Positions 42,347 to 52,371 of a stretch of 64,000 bases of DNA are shown here, piece after piece (within the stretch, counting starts at the first letter, position 1; every line of letters begins with the position of its first letter). The notes under the pieces are model-generated. The model saw only the letters and a program-made list of their open reading frames with translations. It was not told the origin of the DNA and did no database searches. The stretch spans positions 744,001 through 808,000 of the forward strand of contig NZ_CP019327.1 of assembly GCF_001971705.1 (NCBI RefSeq), read 5' to 3'. Position numbers and translations under genes: made by a program. This stretch comes from Natronorubrum daqingense (GTDB lineage: Archaea > Halobacteriota > Halobacteria > Halobacteriales > Natrialbaceae).

Positions 42347-43552
42347 ATGACGTTCGAACTGTCCGAACGCGTCCAGACGGTGCCGCCATCGGGAATTCGG
42401 CGCTTTTTCGAAATCGCCGAGGAACGAGACGACGTCATCTCACTCGGCGTCGGCGAACCAGATTTCGCGACCCCGTGGGCCGCCCGTGACGCCGCGATCA
42501 CCTCTCTCGAGCAAGGAAAGACCTCCTACACGGCGAATCGAGGAACGCGCGAACTCCGCGAGGCGATCTCCGAGTACGTCGCCGACCGATTCGGATTAGG
42601 GTACGGTCCAGACGAAGAGATACTCGTCACCGCCGGCGCGAGCGAAGCGGTCGACCTGGCCTTTCGTGCGTTCGTCGATCCCGGCGACACGGTCGCTATC
42701 GCCCAGCCGTCGTACATTTCCTACGAGCCAGGCGTCATCTTCGCGGGGGGCGAGACGCTGCCCGTTCCGACGACCGAGGCAGACGATTTCCGGCTGACGG
42801 TCGACGCGCTCGAGGATGCCGGTGCTGGTGACGCCGATATGCTCGTCCTCTGTTACCCGAACAACCCGACGGGCGCGATCATGACCGAGGCGGATCTCGA
42901 GCCGGTCGCCGAGTTCGCCCGCGAGCACGATCTGACGGTGCTCTCGGACGAAATCTACGCCGAACTTACCTACGACGTCGACGAGTCACACTCGTCTGCT
43001 CGGAAGACGGAGTCTTCCGCTGGAAACGAACACGTCTCCATCGCGTCCTTCGATGGCATGCGCGAGCGCACCATCGTCTTCAACGGCTTCTCGAAGGCCC
43101 ACGCGATGACCGGACTGCGACTTGGCTACGCGCTCGGCCCCGCGAAGGCCGTCAACGCGATGAACAAGATCCACCAGTACACGATGCTCTCAGCGCCGAC
43201 CACGGCTCAACACGCCGCACTCGAGGCTCTCGAGTCCTGTGAGAACGAGGTCCGAGAGATGGTCGACCAGTACGATCGGCGACGGCAGTTCGTCCTCTCG
43301 CGCTTCCGAGAAATCGGCATGGACGTCTTCGAAGCCAAGGGCGCGTTCTACTGTTTCCCCGAGGTACCAGCGGGTTTCACCGCAGAGGAGTTCGCCGAAG
43401 CAGTCCTGCGTGAACAGGGAGTCGCCGTCGTCCCCGGCGACGTCTTCGGCGAGGGCGGCGACGGGCACCTCCGAGTCTCCTACGCGACGGGACTCGAGGA
43501 GCTCCGAGAGGCCCTCGCTCGAATCGAGGCGTTCGTCGACGAGCACGCCTGA
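42347..43552 (+). CDS. PLP-dependent class I aminotransferase
   Basis: 401-residue fold-type I aminotransferase. N-terminal SLGVGEPDFATPWAARDAA, CYPNNPTGA, LSDEIYAELTY and the PLP-lysine site NGFSKAHAMTGLRLGY are all present, with the C-terminal HLRVSYATGLEELREAL. It probably transaminates aspartate, an aromatic or a branched amino acid; specificity cannot be read. Cotranscribed with the upstream Lrp-type regulator. Confidence 0.92.
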   Translation: MTFELSERVQTVPPSGIRRFFEIAEERDDVISLGVGEPDFATPWAARDAAITSLEQGKTSYTANRGTRELREAISEYVADRFGLGYGPDEEILVTAGASEAVDLAFRAFVDPGDTVAIAQPSYISYEPGVIFAGGETLPVPTTEADDFRLTVDALEDAGAGDADMLVLCYPNNPTGAIMTEADLEPVAEFAREHDLTVLSDEIYAELTYDVDESHSSARKTESSAGNEHVSIASFDGMRERTIVFNGFSKAHAMTGLRLGYALGPAKAVNAMNKIHQYTMLSAPTTAQHAALEALESCENEVREMVDQYDRRRQFVLSRFREIGMDVFEAKGAFYCFPEVPAGFTAEEFAEAVLREQGVAVVPGDVFGEGGDGHLRVSYATGLEELREALARIEAFVDEHA

Positions 43553-43570
43553 TACGGATCGTTATACCGT

Positions 43571-43611
43571 GTTACCGGTGATCGTTGCCTCGGTGAGCGA
43601 TCACCGGTAAC
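43571..43611. repeat. 14-base perfect inverted repeat (strong hairpin)
   Basis: GTTACCGGTGATCG (43571-43584) and CGATCACCGGTAAC (43598-43611) flank a 13-base loop, 19 bases after the aminotransferase stop. It could be a transcript-end hairpin, although no T-run follows, or an operator for the next gene. Confidence 0.6.
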
Positions 43612-43686
43612 GAATCACACCAGACCGTATGAGTTACACACCAGGGGACCGGTACACTGTTTTTACGGTCGCTCCACGTTGATCAC

Positions 43687-44928
43687 ATGGCCGACTATCG
43701 TCCCATTCCGGACGAACGAGAGCTCTTTCACGACTACCGTAGTTACGCGTTCAGACCGGAGGAGGGTGTTCCCGCGTACGATCCAGACGAACACGAGAGT
43801 CCGCGAGACACCCTCGGCTCCCGTCGCGGCCTGTACGTGGACGGCGAATCCGACCCCGCCCCTCGCTGCGTCTGTCGACACTACTGGCTCGAGTCGCGGG
43901 TGCGCGGCGATCGACACCGTACGGCCGGGATCGCCTCGGTCGCGGCGCCACCCGAGTATCGGCGCAACGGTCACGTCGCAAAGTTGCTCGCGGAATCGCT
44001 CGCCGAGTATCGTGATCACGACGTTCGATTCTCCGTCCTGTGGCCGTTTCAGTACCGATTCTATCGACACTACGGCTGGGACACGGCTAACGGCGTCCTG
44101 ATCCACGAGTGCGCCCCCGACGTGCTCTCGTTTTCGGAGGGAAGGACAGCAAGTGGCGACGGAACTCTCAGCCGATGCGGCCCCGACGACTACGACCGAC
44201 TCGAGGCCGCGTACCAAACCCACCTCGAGCAGTACGCGCTCTCACTCGAGCGAGACGAGACGTGGTGGCGACACCGCGTGTTCGGTGGCCACAGCCACGA
44301 TCCGTTCGTCTACGCCTACGAACGAGACGGCCGGGTCGAGGGATATCTCGTCTACACCATCGACGGCGATCTCGGTGATCGAACGATGGCCGTCGACGAA
44401 CTCGTCTTCACCGACCTCGAGGCCTTGCGTGGGCTCCTGTCGTTTTGTCGCGATCACGACTCACAGGTCGAACGTGTTCGGTTGCGTCTTCCCAAGAACG
44501 TCCCACTGCGGGCGATCATTCGGGACCCCGACGAAATCGAGACGACCCTCGCGGACGGTCCGATGGTTCGGATCGTCGACGTTGCCGCCGCGTTGAGCGC
44601 GCTCTCGTATCCGGCGTGTGAAAGCGACCTCACACTCCGCGTCGAGGATCCCGTGAGTGACTGGAACGACGACCTGTTCACCCTCAGCGTGGAAACGGGA
44701 CTGGGGAAGTGCAGCCGAATTGCAGGGCGAGCAGACAGTGACGAGAACGCCGATGACGATCCCGATATCAGCCTCGATATCGGGGCACTTTCCCAACTGG
44801 TCGTGGGGACGCACTCCGCCACGACGCTCGAGCGAATGGGGCGACTCGAAGCGAGCGAGGGTGCTTCCGTCGACACGCTCTCGAGGCTCTTTCCGACGTC
44901 CGACGTGTACCTCGGGGATCGGTTCTAA
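43687..44928 (+). CDS. Eis-like GNAT N-acetyltransferase
   Basis: 413 residues with the Eis architecture: an N-terminal GNAT domain (GIASVAAPPEYRRNGHVAKLLAESLAEYR carries the acetyl-CoA loop), a second GNAT-like domain and a C-terminal SCP2-like domain (DPDISLDIGALSQLVVGTHSA). Bacterial Eis acetylates aminoglycosides and other amines; the haloarchaeal substrate is unknown. A TTTTTAC word at 43660-43666 is the likely TATA box. 42 bases separate the stop from the next gene. Confidence 0.82.
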   Translation: MADYRPIPDERELFHDYRSYAFRPEEGVPAYDPDEHESPRDTLGSRRGLYVDGESDPAPRCVCRHYWLESRVRGDRHRTAGIASVAAPPEYRRNGHVAKLLAESLAEYRDHDVRFSVLWPFQYRFYRHYGWDTANGVLIHECAPDVLSFSEGRTASGDGTLSRCGPDDYDRLEAAYQTHLEQYALSLERDETWWRHRVFGGHSHDPFVYAYERDGRVEGYLVYTIDGDLGDRTMAVDELVFTDLEALRGLLSFCRDHDSQVERVRLRLPKNVPLRAIIRDPDEIETTLADGPMVRIVDVAAALSALSYPACESDLTLRVEDPVSDWNDDLFTLSVETGLGKCSRIAGRADSDENADDDPDISLDIGALSQLVVGTHSATTLERMGRLEASEGASVDTLSRLFPTSDVYLGDRF

Positions 44929-44970
44929 GGAGACGCGCACACTGAAGTGATCGAGCCACGAGATTCCGAC

Positions 44971-45960
44971 ATGGTTCGCGTCCTCTCCGATGCAGACGTG
45001 TCGTCCGTCCTCGACCTCGAGGCGTTGCTCCCCGTCGTCGCCGAGGCGTTCGAAAAGCAACGCGAGGGAGCCGTCGAACGACCGGAGCGGCCACACTATC
45101 CGATCGGGAGAGGGACGAATCCGGACGCACCCGAGCAGCCGACTGGGACCGGCCTCTGTATGCCGGCGTACATCCACGGTGCCCCCTACGCCGCGACGAA
45201 ACTCGTCGCCGTCTGTCCGGACAATTCCGAACGGGAGCTGCCGACGGTCACCGCACAGATCGCACTCACGGACGCCGAAACCGGACAGCCGGTGGCCTAC
45301 CTCGCAGGGAACCGAATCACGAACGCCAGAACGGGCTGTATCGGCGGACTCGCCGCTCGCGAACTCGCCCCCGCCGGCTCGCTCGAGGTGGGCGTCATCG
45401 GTGCCGGGACGCAGGCTCGCTGGCAAACGCGAGCCATCGCGGCCGCCGTCGGTACCGACCGACTCGAGTCGATTCGAATCTACTCCCCGAGCGATTCGCG
45501 ATTCGAGTGCGCGCGAGTTCTCGAGTCCGAACTCGGCGCTGGGACGGACGCGGCCTCGAGTCCACGGGGAGCCGTCGAAGACGCCGACGTCGTCGTCACG
45601 ACCACGACGAGTACGGAACCGGTGTTTCCGGGGGAGGCACTGGCACCTGGTGCACTCGTCGTCGCCGTCGGTGCCTACACACCCGAGATGCGCGAACTCG
45701 ACGATCGAACGATCGAACGCGCCACTCGCGTGTTCGCGGACGTTCCCGACGAAGCGCGTGAGACGGGCGATCTCCGGGGCCACAACGACCTCGAGGTCGT
45801 TCCGTTCGGCGACGTATTGGTGGGACGGACCGGCCGAACGTCGTCGGAAGAGATTCTCGTCCTCGAGAGCGTCGGATCGGCGGTGTTGGATGCTGGGGCG
45901 GCGACGTTCGTCTTCGAACGGGCTGAAAAACGGGCCTTGGGTGCGACACAATCGTTGTGA
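44971..45960 (+). CDS. ornithine cyclodeaminase / mu-crystallin family protein
   Basis: 329 residues from ATG 44971; a GTG at 44947 would add eight. The substrate domain has TGTGLCMPAYIHGAPYAATKLV, then NARTGCIGGLAARELAP. The NAD(P)-binding loop is VGVIGAGTQARWQTRAIAAA. The family includes ornithine cyclodeaminase, alanine dehydrogenase (archaeal AlaDH) and imine reductases; the sequence alone does not choose among these. It follows the Eis-like gene on the same strand by 42 bases, possibly as an operon. Confidence 0.85.
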   Translation: MVRVLSDADVSSVLDLEALLPVVAEAFEKQREGAVERPERPHYPIGRGTNPDAPEQPTGTGLCMPAYIHGAPYAATKLVAVCPDNSERELPTVTAQIALTDAETGQPVAYLAGNRITNARTGCIGGLAARELAPAGSLEVGVIGAGTQARWQTRAIAAAVGTDRLESIRIYSPSDSRFECARVLESELGAGTDAASSPRGAVEDADVVVTTTTSTEPVFPGEALAPGALVVAVGAYTPEMRELDDRTIERATRVFADVPDEARETGDLRGHNDLEVVPFGDVLVGRTGRTSSEEILVLESVGSAVLDAGAATFVFERAEKRALGATQSL

Positions 45961-46174
45961 GTGACGATTCTCGCGCCAGCGTCGGAAACGCGGCCACGAC
46001 ACTCAAATAGGCGTCTCCCAAAGTATCGAGCAACAGTCTCTCGATGATCACAGCGACGGGACGAGTCACGATGCTCCGTGGTGGGGAGCTCGGACTACCG
46101 AAACCAAAACCCAGTTGGAAGCTGGGACGGAAGGGTGAGCCGGTGCTATCGAGTAATGAAAGGAGTGTCGAGCG

Positions 46175-48160
46175 ATGACGGGACGATCAGTGCCACTTCT
46201 CGATCGGGTCACTGACGCGTTCTTCGCGCTCGATACGGATTTTCGCTTCACGTATCTAAACGAGCGAGCGGAGACCCTCCTCAAACGATCTCGAGTCGAC
46301 CTCATCGGACGTGTCATGTGGGACGAGTTCCCCACGACCGTCGAAACGCAGTTTCCGGATCGGTTCCACCGGGCGATGGACGAGCAGGTTTCCGTCTCCT
46401 TCGAGATCTATCACGCCCACCTCGAGACGTGGTTCGAAGCCCGCGCGTATCCCGCCGAGGACGGACTGTCGGTCTACATGCGAGACGTTACCGCGCGGAA
46501 AACACAGGAGACGACGCTGGCACAGCACGCGGCGGTCGTCGAGGCCGTTCACGACGCCGTCCTCACACTCGATCGCGATCGAAACCTCGTCACGGTCAAC
46601 GGCGCAACCGAGGCGCTTCTCGGCATCGACCGGTCGAATCTCGTCGGTAAACACATCGAGTTCCTCACCAAACGCGCCGGGATCGACGACGAGCACGCGA
46701 TTCAGATCGGCCAGGCAATCACCGACGTCGACGTCGGCAACGCCGTCGACAGACACCTCGAGTTACCGTTCACCGACGCCGACGGAACCGATCGAATTGG
46801 CGAGTTCCGATTCGTCCCGATCGAAGACGACGTCGCGACGGTCGCAGCCGTCATCCGCGACGTCACCGACCGACGCGAGTACGAGCGCGTCGTCACGTCC
46901 CTCCACGAAATTACCCGCTGGCTCCTCGAGTCGGACGACCCAGAAGAGATCTGTGCGATCGCCGTTCACGCGGGGAGTGACCTGCTCAATCTCCCGATCA
47001 GTGGCGTGTGGCTCCTCGACGACGAGCACGGCTACCTCGACCCCGTCGCCGGAACGGCCGGTGCACACGACGAATTCGGCGGATTGCCGCGATTCTCTCC
47101 CGGAGAGGGGCTCGTCTGGGATGTGTTCGAATCCGGCACCGTCGAGCGCTTCGACGATTTGACGACGGTCGACGACCTCTACAATCCCGACACGCCGATT
47201 CGATCGGAGATCATCGCACCGATCGGCACGCACGGTGTACTCATGACCGGTTCGTTCGAGGCTCACCAATTCGACGAAACAGACGTCGATCTCGTCTCCA
47301 CGCTCGTCGAGAACACCCTTGCCGCACTCGAGCGCGCCCAGCGCGAGCACGTCCTTCGGGAGCGAACGGCTGAACTCGAGCGCCAGACTGACCGACTCGA
47401 GTCAGTCGCAGACGTCCTCTCGAGTGATCTCAAACAACAACTCTCGACGCTCGCCGACGCCCTCTCGGGAGAGAAGACGCCCCACGACCCAATGTGGGAA
47501 TTTCCACTCGCGGAGGATACCGTCCAGACGACGCTCGAGCGAACCGAACGGCTCGTCGACGACGTTCGCGAGTTCGCACGGAATGCATCGGCTGTCGGAC
47601 CGCGGACCAGAATCGACCTCGAGTCAGCGATCACGGACGCTCTCGAGCGCTCACGCCTCGAGAGCGAACGCGTCGTCGTCGAGCGCTCTGCATCGCTTCG
47701 GGCCGACGACGACCGGTTCGTCCGCCTCCTCGAGACGGCGTTCGACGACACAGCCGCGCGAGCGACCGACGACGTTACGATTCAGGTCGGACTCCTCGGA
47801 TTTGACACTGACGACCGCACGCGCGGGTTTTTCTTGCTCGACGATGCAGCCGAGATTCCGCCACCAGCAGACGAGCGAGTGCTCGAGCCAACGATGCGCG
47901 AACACGACGATGATGGACGCGGGACGAACCCACTTTCAGACGCTGACGATGCCGATGATAGACCAGCAACCGGCGAATCGAGCGTTCGACGCGACATGAG
48001 TGAGAGCACGGATGGGCTCGGACTCGCTCTCGTCCGAGCGATCGCCGAAGCACACGACTGGACGCTCACCGTCGACACCGGGATCAATGGGGGGACGAGA
48101 CTCGAGATCAGTGACGTAACGACACTCGAGGAGACGTCAGATTCCGACTTCGCTCCGTGA
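46175..48160 (+). CDS. PAS-PAS-GAF sensor with degenerate histidine-kinase core
   Basis: 661 residues. Two PAS domains (about residues 1-110 and 110-230), a GAF domain (230-385), a coiled linker (RTAELERQTDRLESVAD) and a kinase-like C-terminus. In the dimerisation helix the phospho-accepting His of the SHDL motif is Ser417 (VLSSDLKQQLS). The N-box Asn is replaced (LLETAFDDTAARA), and the DxGxG ATP-lid motif reads DDAAEIPP. Only the late GLGLALVRAIAEAHDW box is normal. It is probably not a catalytically active kinase but a signalling pseudokinase. Convergent with the response regulator at 48.2 kb. Confidence 0.85.
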   Translation: MTGRSVPLLDRVTDAFFALDTDFRFTYLNERAETLLKRSRVDLIGRVMWDEFPTTVETQFPDRFHRAMDEQVSVSFEIYHAHLETWFEARAYPAEDGLSVYMRDVTARKTQETTLAQHAAVVEAVHDAVLTLDRDRNLVTVNGATEALLGIDRSNLVGKHIEFLTKRAGIDDEHAIQIGQAITDVDVGNAVDRHLELPFTDADGTDRIGEFRFVPIEDDVATVAAVIRDVTDRREYERVVTSLHEITRWLLESDDPEEICAIAVHAGSDLLNLPISGVWLLDDEHGYLDPVAGTAGAHDEFGGLPRFSPGEGLVWDVFESGTVERFDDLTTVDDLYNPDTPIRSEIIAPIGTHGVLMTGSFEAHQFDETDVDLVSTLVENTLAALERAQREHVLRERTAELERQTDRLESVADVLSSDLKQQLSTLADALSGEKTPHDPMWEFPLAEDTVQTTLERTERLVDDVREFARNASAVGPRTRIDLESAITDALERSRLESERVVVERSASLRADDDRFVRLLETAFDDTAARATDDVTIQVGLLGFDTDDRTRGFFLLDDAAEIPPPADERVLEPTMREHDDDGRGTNPLSDADDADDRPATGESSVRRDMSESTDGLGLALVRAIAEAHDWTLTVDTGINGGTRLEISDVTTLEETSDSDFAP

Positions 48161-48199
48161 ATGTGAAGACGCCGTTGTCGGACGGCCTACCGGGCTCGG

Positions 48200-48793
48200 T
48201 CAGTAAGTTTCTTCGAGCAGGGTATCGCGCGTGAGATCCTGACAGAGTCGACGGTAGCCATCTTGATCGAGGAGTTCCTGCATCGTGTCGTCGACTTGAA
48301 CTCGAAGCACTGCCAGTCGGTCCTGCAGTCGGTCGTACTCGCGACTCGACTTTCGTTCTACCTCGGTTTTTTCCGCGTCCAGGAGGGCTTTTTTCGATGC
48401 CAGCGCGAAGAACTCTTGGAGTTGATCGTCGTAACTCGAGCGGAGGTGTAGCTGTTCGACGATCGAACACAACTCGTCTTTCGAGACGGGCTTGACGAGG
48501 TAGTCGTCGAATCCCATTTCGACGATGTCGAAGTCGGGTTCGACCGCGGTCACCATTGCGACCCGACAATCGAGATTCCGGTCTCGAATGGTGGTCAAAA
48601 TCGTATCGCCAGAGAGCCCGGGCATTCGGCGATCGAGGAGCACGATATCGAGACCGTCGTCGATCGAATTCAGCGCCGTCTCCCCGTCGTAGGCTGTTTG
48701 GACGGTACACGATTCTGCGAGCCAGGTCGCGTAGAGATCAGCGAGATCAGGCTCGTCTTCGACGATCAGGACAGACGGGGGTTCTCTGGCCAT
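48200..48793 (-). CDS. HalX-domain response regulator
   Basis: 197 residues. The receiver domain has LIVEDEPDLADLY (acid pocket), the phospho-acceptor Asp in DIVLLDRRMPGLSG and the Lys in DDYLVKPVSKDEL. The C-terminal helical HalX domain (FFALASKKALLDAEKTEVERK to LAVLRVQVDDTMQELL) is found after receivers in haloarchaea. No DNA-binding domain is present. The stop is 39 bases from that of the pseudokinase gene. Its phosphate donor must be another kinase if the neighbour is inactive. Confidence 0.9.
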   Translation of the reverse strand: MAREPPSVLIVEDEPDLADLYATWLAESCTVQTAYDGETALNSIDDGLDIVLLDRRMPGLSGDTILTTIRDRNLDCRVAMVTAVEPDFDIVEMGFDDYLVKPVSKDELCSIVEQLHLRSSYDDQLQEFFALASKKALLDAEKTEVERKSSREYDRLQDRLAVLRVQVDDTMQELLDQDGYRRLCQDLTRDTLLEETY

Positions 48794-48886
48794 TAAACAG
48801 TATCCTCCACCTTCTCGGTTCGTGATTTCAATTGTACCCGGGGAATATCAATATACCGGGTGCACGTGTCTACCGGCCCAAAATCA

Positions 48887-51178
48887 TTACTCGAGAGCGC
48901 GTTCAATCGTCGCGCGTCGCTCGCGGATGTCCGCTGCGTCGATACTGAGCTGATGAGTGCCAGCGCTGACCTCGAGCGTTCCATCGGCCGTCGGCTGACC
49001 GAGCCTGGTGACCGGTGCAATGCCCTCGAACGCCTCGGCGACGGCTGCTGGCGACTCCGTTTGGATCACTGCTCGACCGGGTTGCTCGTGGAAGAGCGTA
49101 CCTGTGACAGCTGCATCGTCAGCGTCGTCGGAAACGGGAAGCGAAACCTCGAGTCCCGCGTCGTCCGTGACCATTTCGGCCAGCGAAACGGCGAGACCGC
49201 CGTGGCTCACGTCGTGGACGGCGAGCGTCGAGGCGTCGTTCGCGACGTCGGCGAGCGCGTCGATCACGGCCGCTGGCTCGTCGAAGAGCGTCGGGAACGC
49301 GTCGCTTCCGCCGAACTGTGCGAGGTACTCGGAACCGCCGAGGCGGGCCTCGTCGGCTGCAGAGTCGTCCTCGGTGCCGAGCGTGAGGTCGCCGACGAGG
49401 ACGAGCGTGCTGTCAGTCTCCGGAGAAATCGAGAGCGGCGGCGCGTCGTATCCCTCCTTGGTGCCGACCATCGCGAGCGTCGGCGTCGGCGGAATCGGGC
49501 CGGTGACGGAGTCGTTGTACAACGAGACGTTGCCGCCGACGACCGGCGCGGAGAGCGTCTCGCACATGTCGGCGAGGCCGTCGACAATCCCCTCGAAGCC
49601 GCCGTAGACGTCCGGTTTCTCCGGGTTGCCGCCGTTGAGGCAGTCGACGGCTGCGAGGGGCGTGGCTCCCTTCGCGGCGATGTTCGTCGCGTTTTCGAGG
49701 GCGATCGCTTTCGCCCCCTCGTAGGGTGCGGCGCTCGTCCAGTTCGGTGCCGCACCCGACGAAATCGCAAGACCCTGTCCTGTCTCGCGGCCGTCGCCAC
49801 TCGACCCATTCGCAGAGCCACGCTCCGCGCTCGCTTCGCGAATCGCAATGATCGCCGCGTCGTCGCCCGGTCCGACGCTCGTCCGAACGCCGACCTCGTG
49901 GTCGTACTGGCGGTAGACCCACCGCTTCGAGGCCGTGTTCGGACTCGAGAGAACGGCCTCGAAGGCCTCCTCGAGGTCGACCTCGGGAAGGTCCGTGTCC
50001 GGCTGGGTCGGTTCCTCGCTGGGAAGGTCGTTCATCGGTGCGCCCTCGCCCAGGAAATAAGCGTCGACGTCGACGACGGTCTCGCCTTCGAATGTACACG
50101 TATAGTTGCCGTCCGTGACCTCACCGATGACCGAACAGCCCAGATCGTAGCGCTCGGTGATCTCACGCACGCGATCGACGCTTTCGGGTGCGACCTCGTA
50201 GCACATCCGTTCCTGGGACTCGGCGAGGAGAATCTCGAGGGCGTTCATGTTCGGCTCGCGCTGGTGGACGCGCTCGAGTTCGATGTATGCGCCGAGATTT
50301 CCTTTAGCGACGAGTTCGCTCGAGGCCCCGCCCAGTCCGGCGGCACCGAGGTCGCGGGCGGACTCGATCAGGCTTTCGTCGATCAGTTGCTCGTTGGCTT
50401 CGATGAGCAACTTTTCCGCGTAGGGGTCACCGACTTGAACCGCGGGTCGGTCTTCGGTTTCGGCGTCTTCTGCTAGGTCCTCGCTGGCGAAGCTGGCACC
50501 ACCGAGACCGTCGCGACCGGTTCCGTTGCCGACGAGGACGAGTTTGTTGCCCGGCTCTTGGGCTTCGGCGGTGACGAGTCGATCGTCGTTCGTCAGGCCG
50601 ATACAGGCGACGTTGACGAGCGGGTTCCCCTCGTAATCGGGGTGGAAGTCGACGCTGCCCGCGACCGTCGGCACGCCGATACAGTTGCCGTAGTGGCTGA
50701 TTCCCTCGACGACGCCCTCGAAGAGGTACTTCGAGTGCTCGTGGTCGACATCGTCGGATCGGCGGGCAGTCGAACGCGGTTCGACAAACTCGCCGAAGTA
50801 CAGCGAGTCGGCCAGCGCGATCGGGTACGCACCCATCGAGAGCGTGTCTCGGACGATGCCGCCGACACCCGTCGCAGCCCCGTCGAACGGGTCGACGTAG
50901 GAAGGGTGGTTGTGACTCTCGATGCCCATCGTGATGTAGGTCGACCCCTCCTCTGGGCCGCCGTCTTCGCTTCCCGGCAGCGCGACAACCGCCGCGTCGT
51001 CACCCGGTCCGATGACGACCTGCTCGCCCTCACTGTCGAACGCCGACAGCAGCGGTCTCGAGGAGCGATACGCGCAGTGTTCACTCCAGAGGTTTTCGAA
51101 CAGCGCCGCCTCGGCCGGCGTCGGCTCTCGCTCGAGTTCCTCGACGACGAGTTCGCGATCCGAATCGGCAAGACTCAT
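48887..51178 (-). CDS. purL: phosphoribosylformylglycinamidine synthase II
   Basis: 763-residue ATP-dependent enzyme of purine synthesis (FGAR to FGAM), working with PurS and PurQ encoded elsewhere. Landmarks are [71 protein letters not shown] in the first half and the duplicated [15 protein letters not shown] in the second. A Gly/Ser/Asn-rich insert ([18 protein letters not shown]) interrupts the second half in an exposed loop. ATG 51178. Its downstream side faces the HalX regulator with a 93-base gap. Confidence 0.95.
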   Translation of the reverse strand: MSLADSDRELVVEELEREPTPAEAALFENLWSEHCAYRSSRPLLSAFDSEGEQVVIGPGDDAAVVALPGSEDGGPEEGSTYITMGIESHNHPSYVDPFDGAATGVGGIVRDTLSMGAYPIALADSLYFGEFVEPRSTARRSDDVDHEHSKYLFEGVVEGISHYGNCIGVPTVAGSVDFHPDYEGNPLVNVACIGLTNDDRLVTAEAQEPGNKLVLVGNGTGRDGLGGASFASEDLAEDAETEDRPAVQVGDPYAEKLLIEANEQLIDESLIESARDLGAAGLGGASSELVAKGNLGAYIELERVHQREPNMNALEILLAESQERMCYEVAPESVDRVREITERYDLGCSVIGEVTDGNYTCTFEGETVVDVDAYFLGEGAPMNDLPSEEPTQPDTDLPEVDLEEAFEAVLSSPNTASKRWVYRQYDHEVGVRTSVGPGDDAAIIAIREASAERGSANGSSGDGRETGQGLAISSGAAPNWTSAAPYEGAKAIALENATNIAAKGATPLAAVDCLNGGNPEKPDVYGGFEGIVDGLADMCETLSAPVVGGNVSLYNDSVTGPIPPTPTLAMVGTKEGYDAPPLSISPETDSTLVLVGDLTLGTEDDSAADEARLGGSEYLAQFGGSDAFPTLFDEPAAVIDALADVANDASTLAVHDVSHGGLAVSLAEMVTDDAGLEVSLPVSDDADDAAVTGTLFHEQPGRAVIQTESPAAVAEAFEGIAPVTRLGQPTADGTLEVSAGTHQLSIDAADIRERRATIERALE

Positions 51179-51260
51179 TCATGTCGGTGATGGAAGTCGG
51201 GCAGTAAATGGGTTTCTATATCCACATTCGTGCATAACTACGGGTCGTCGGAGAGGCCGA

Positions 51261-51611
51261 CTACAATTCGAGTTGCTCGTCGTCGAGCCACGATCCGGCC
51301 CAGCATTCGATCTCGTCGAACACTGGATCGAGCGATTCGCCCTTGTCAGTGAGACTGTAGTAGGTCGCTACCGGAGCGTCTTCCTCGAGTCTGCGTTCGA
51401 CGAAGCCCATCTCGCCGAGGTCGTCGAGGACGCGAGAGAGTGTCCGAGCGTTTGCACCCGTCGAGCGCTTGAGTTCGTTGAAGCGTTGTTCGCCGGAGAG
51501 GAGTTCGTGCAGGACGGCCAGTCGCCACTTCGAACCGATCTGCTCGAGCGATTCGATGACGGGGCAGGCGTTCGGTTCGTCGGTCTTCGTCGCAGGCTGT
51601 TGGGTCGCCAT
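51261..51611 (-). CDS. HxlR-family transcriptional regulator
   Basis: 116-residue winged-helix protein. CPVIESLEQIGSKWRLAVLHELLSGEQRFNELKRS and RTLSRVLDDLGEMGFVERR are the HxlR signature, including the early Cys (residue 16) that some members use as a redox sensor. It is divergent from a flavin reductase gene; a 15-base dyad lies between the two (51671-51685). It may repress that gene in response to electrophiles or redox stress (inference). Confidence 0.9.
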   Translation of the reverse strand: MATQQPATKTDEPNACPVIESLEQIGSKWRLAVLHELLSGEQRFNELKRSTGANARTLSRVLDDLGEMGFVERRLEEDAPVATYYSLTDKGESLDPVFDEIECWAGSWLDDEQLEL

Positions 51612-51670
51612 CTATTCGATCTGGCCACGGCTATGGGACGAATCACTTTAGCAGTTCGGATCGAAACCAA

Positions 51671-51685
51671 CTAACACCATGTTAG
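51671..51685. promoter_or_regulatory. dyad between hxlR-type and flavin reductase genes
   Basis: CTAAC (51671-51675) and GTTAG (51681-51685) are separated by ACCAT. It lies 60 bases before the regulator start and 55 before the reductase start, a fitting operator position. Confidence 0.4.
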
Positions 51686-51739
51686 CAGTGCCACCGAGTA
51701 CCACACCGACAGAATGCGCTCGGATCGGGGGTATCGTTC

Positions 51740-52351
51740 GTGACTGACGACTCCCGCGAGACGCTCGAGATCGACGTGGACGACCACGAGGGTTCGCTCT
51801 ATCGAGTGCTCTCGAGTGCGGTCGTGCCGCGACCGATCGCCTGGGTGAGCACCCGAAGCCCCGACGGTGTCGACAACCTCGCTCCCTACAGTTTCTTCAC
51901 CGTGGCCTCGGTCGAGCCGCCGGTCGTGCTCTTCGCGCCAGTCGACGGCGAGGACGGCCTCAAGGACACGCCACACAACGTACGCGAGACGGAGGAGTTC
52001 GTGATCAACGTCGTCACCGACGGACTCGAGGTGGCGATGAACGAAACCAGTGCGAGCCTCCCGTCCGACGAAAGCGAGTTCGACCACGCCGATATCACGC
52101 GAGCCGATTCGAGCGTCGTCGACGTGGCCCGCGTCGCGGAGGCGAAAATCGCGTTCGAGTGTACGCTGCGTGACCTCATCGACGTCGGCGGTTCGACGCT
52201 CGTGCTGGGCGACGTGCGTCACGTTCACCTCGACGAGTCGGTCACACTCGAGGACCGAATCGACGTCACCGAGGTCGACGCCGTCGGGCGACTCGCGGGC
52301 AGTCTCTACGCTCGGACGGACGATCGATTCGGTCTCGAGCGGCCGCCGTAA
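51740..52351 (+). CDS. flavin reductase-like (FMN-binding split-barrel) protein
   Basis: 203 residues from a GTG at 51740. The split barrel is recognisable by SSAVVPRPIAWVSTRSPDGVDNLAPYSFFTVASVEPPVVLFAP and HNVRETEEFVINVV, which bind FMN. The later part, VGGSTLVLGDVRHVHLDESV, forms the dimer side. The family includes flavin reductases and small FMN oxidoreductases of unknown substrate. Divergent from the HxlR regulator. Confidence 0.87.
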   Translation: MTDDSRETLEIDVDDHEGSLYRVLSSAVVPRPIAWVSTRSPDGVDNLAPYSFFTVASVEPPVVLFAPVDGEDGLKDTPHNVRETEEFVINVVTDGLEVAMNETSASLPSDESEFDHADITRADSSVVDVARVAEAKIAFECTLRDLIDVGGSTLVLGDVRHVHLDESVTLEDRIDVTEVDAVGRLAGSLYARTDDRFGLERPP

Positions 52352-52371
52352 CCGCTCCGGCCGTCACGCAG

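Noticed and set aside
46044-46178. 44-residue frame whose stop overlaps the ATG of the pseudokinase gene
   Set aside because: The ATGA coupling is attractive, but the peptide is Lys/Arg-rich, unlike haloarchaeal proteins, and no TATA box is clear at the right distance.
48860-50476. 538-residue plus-strand frame
   Set aside because: It is antisense to purL, whose motifs are complete on the minus strand.
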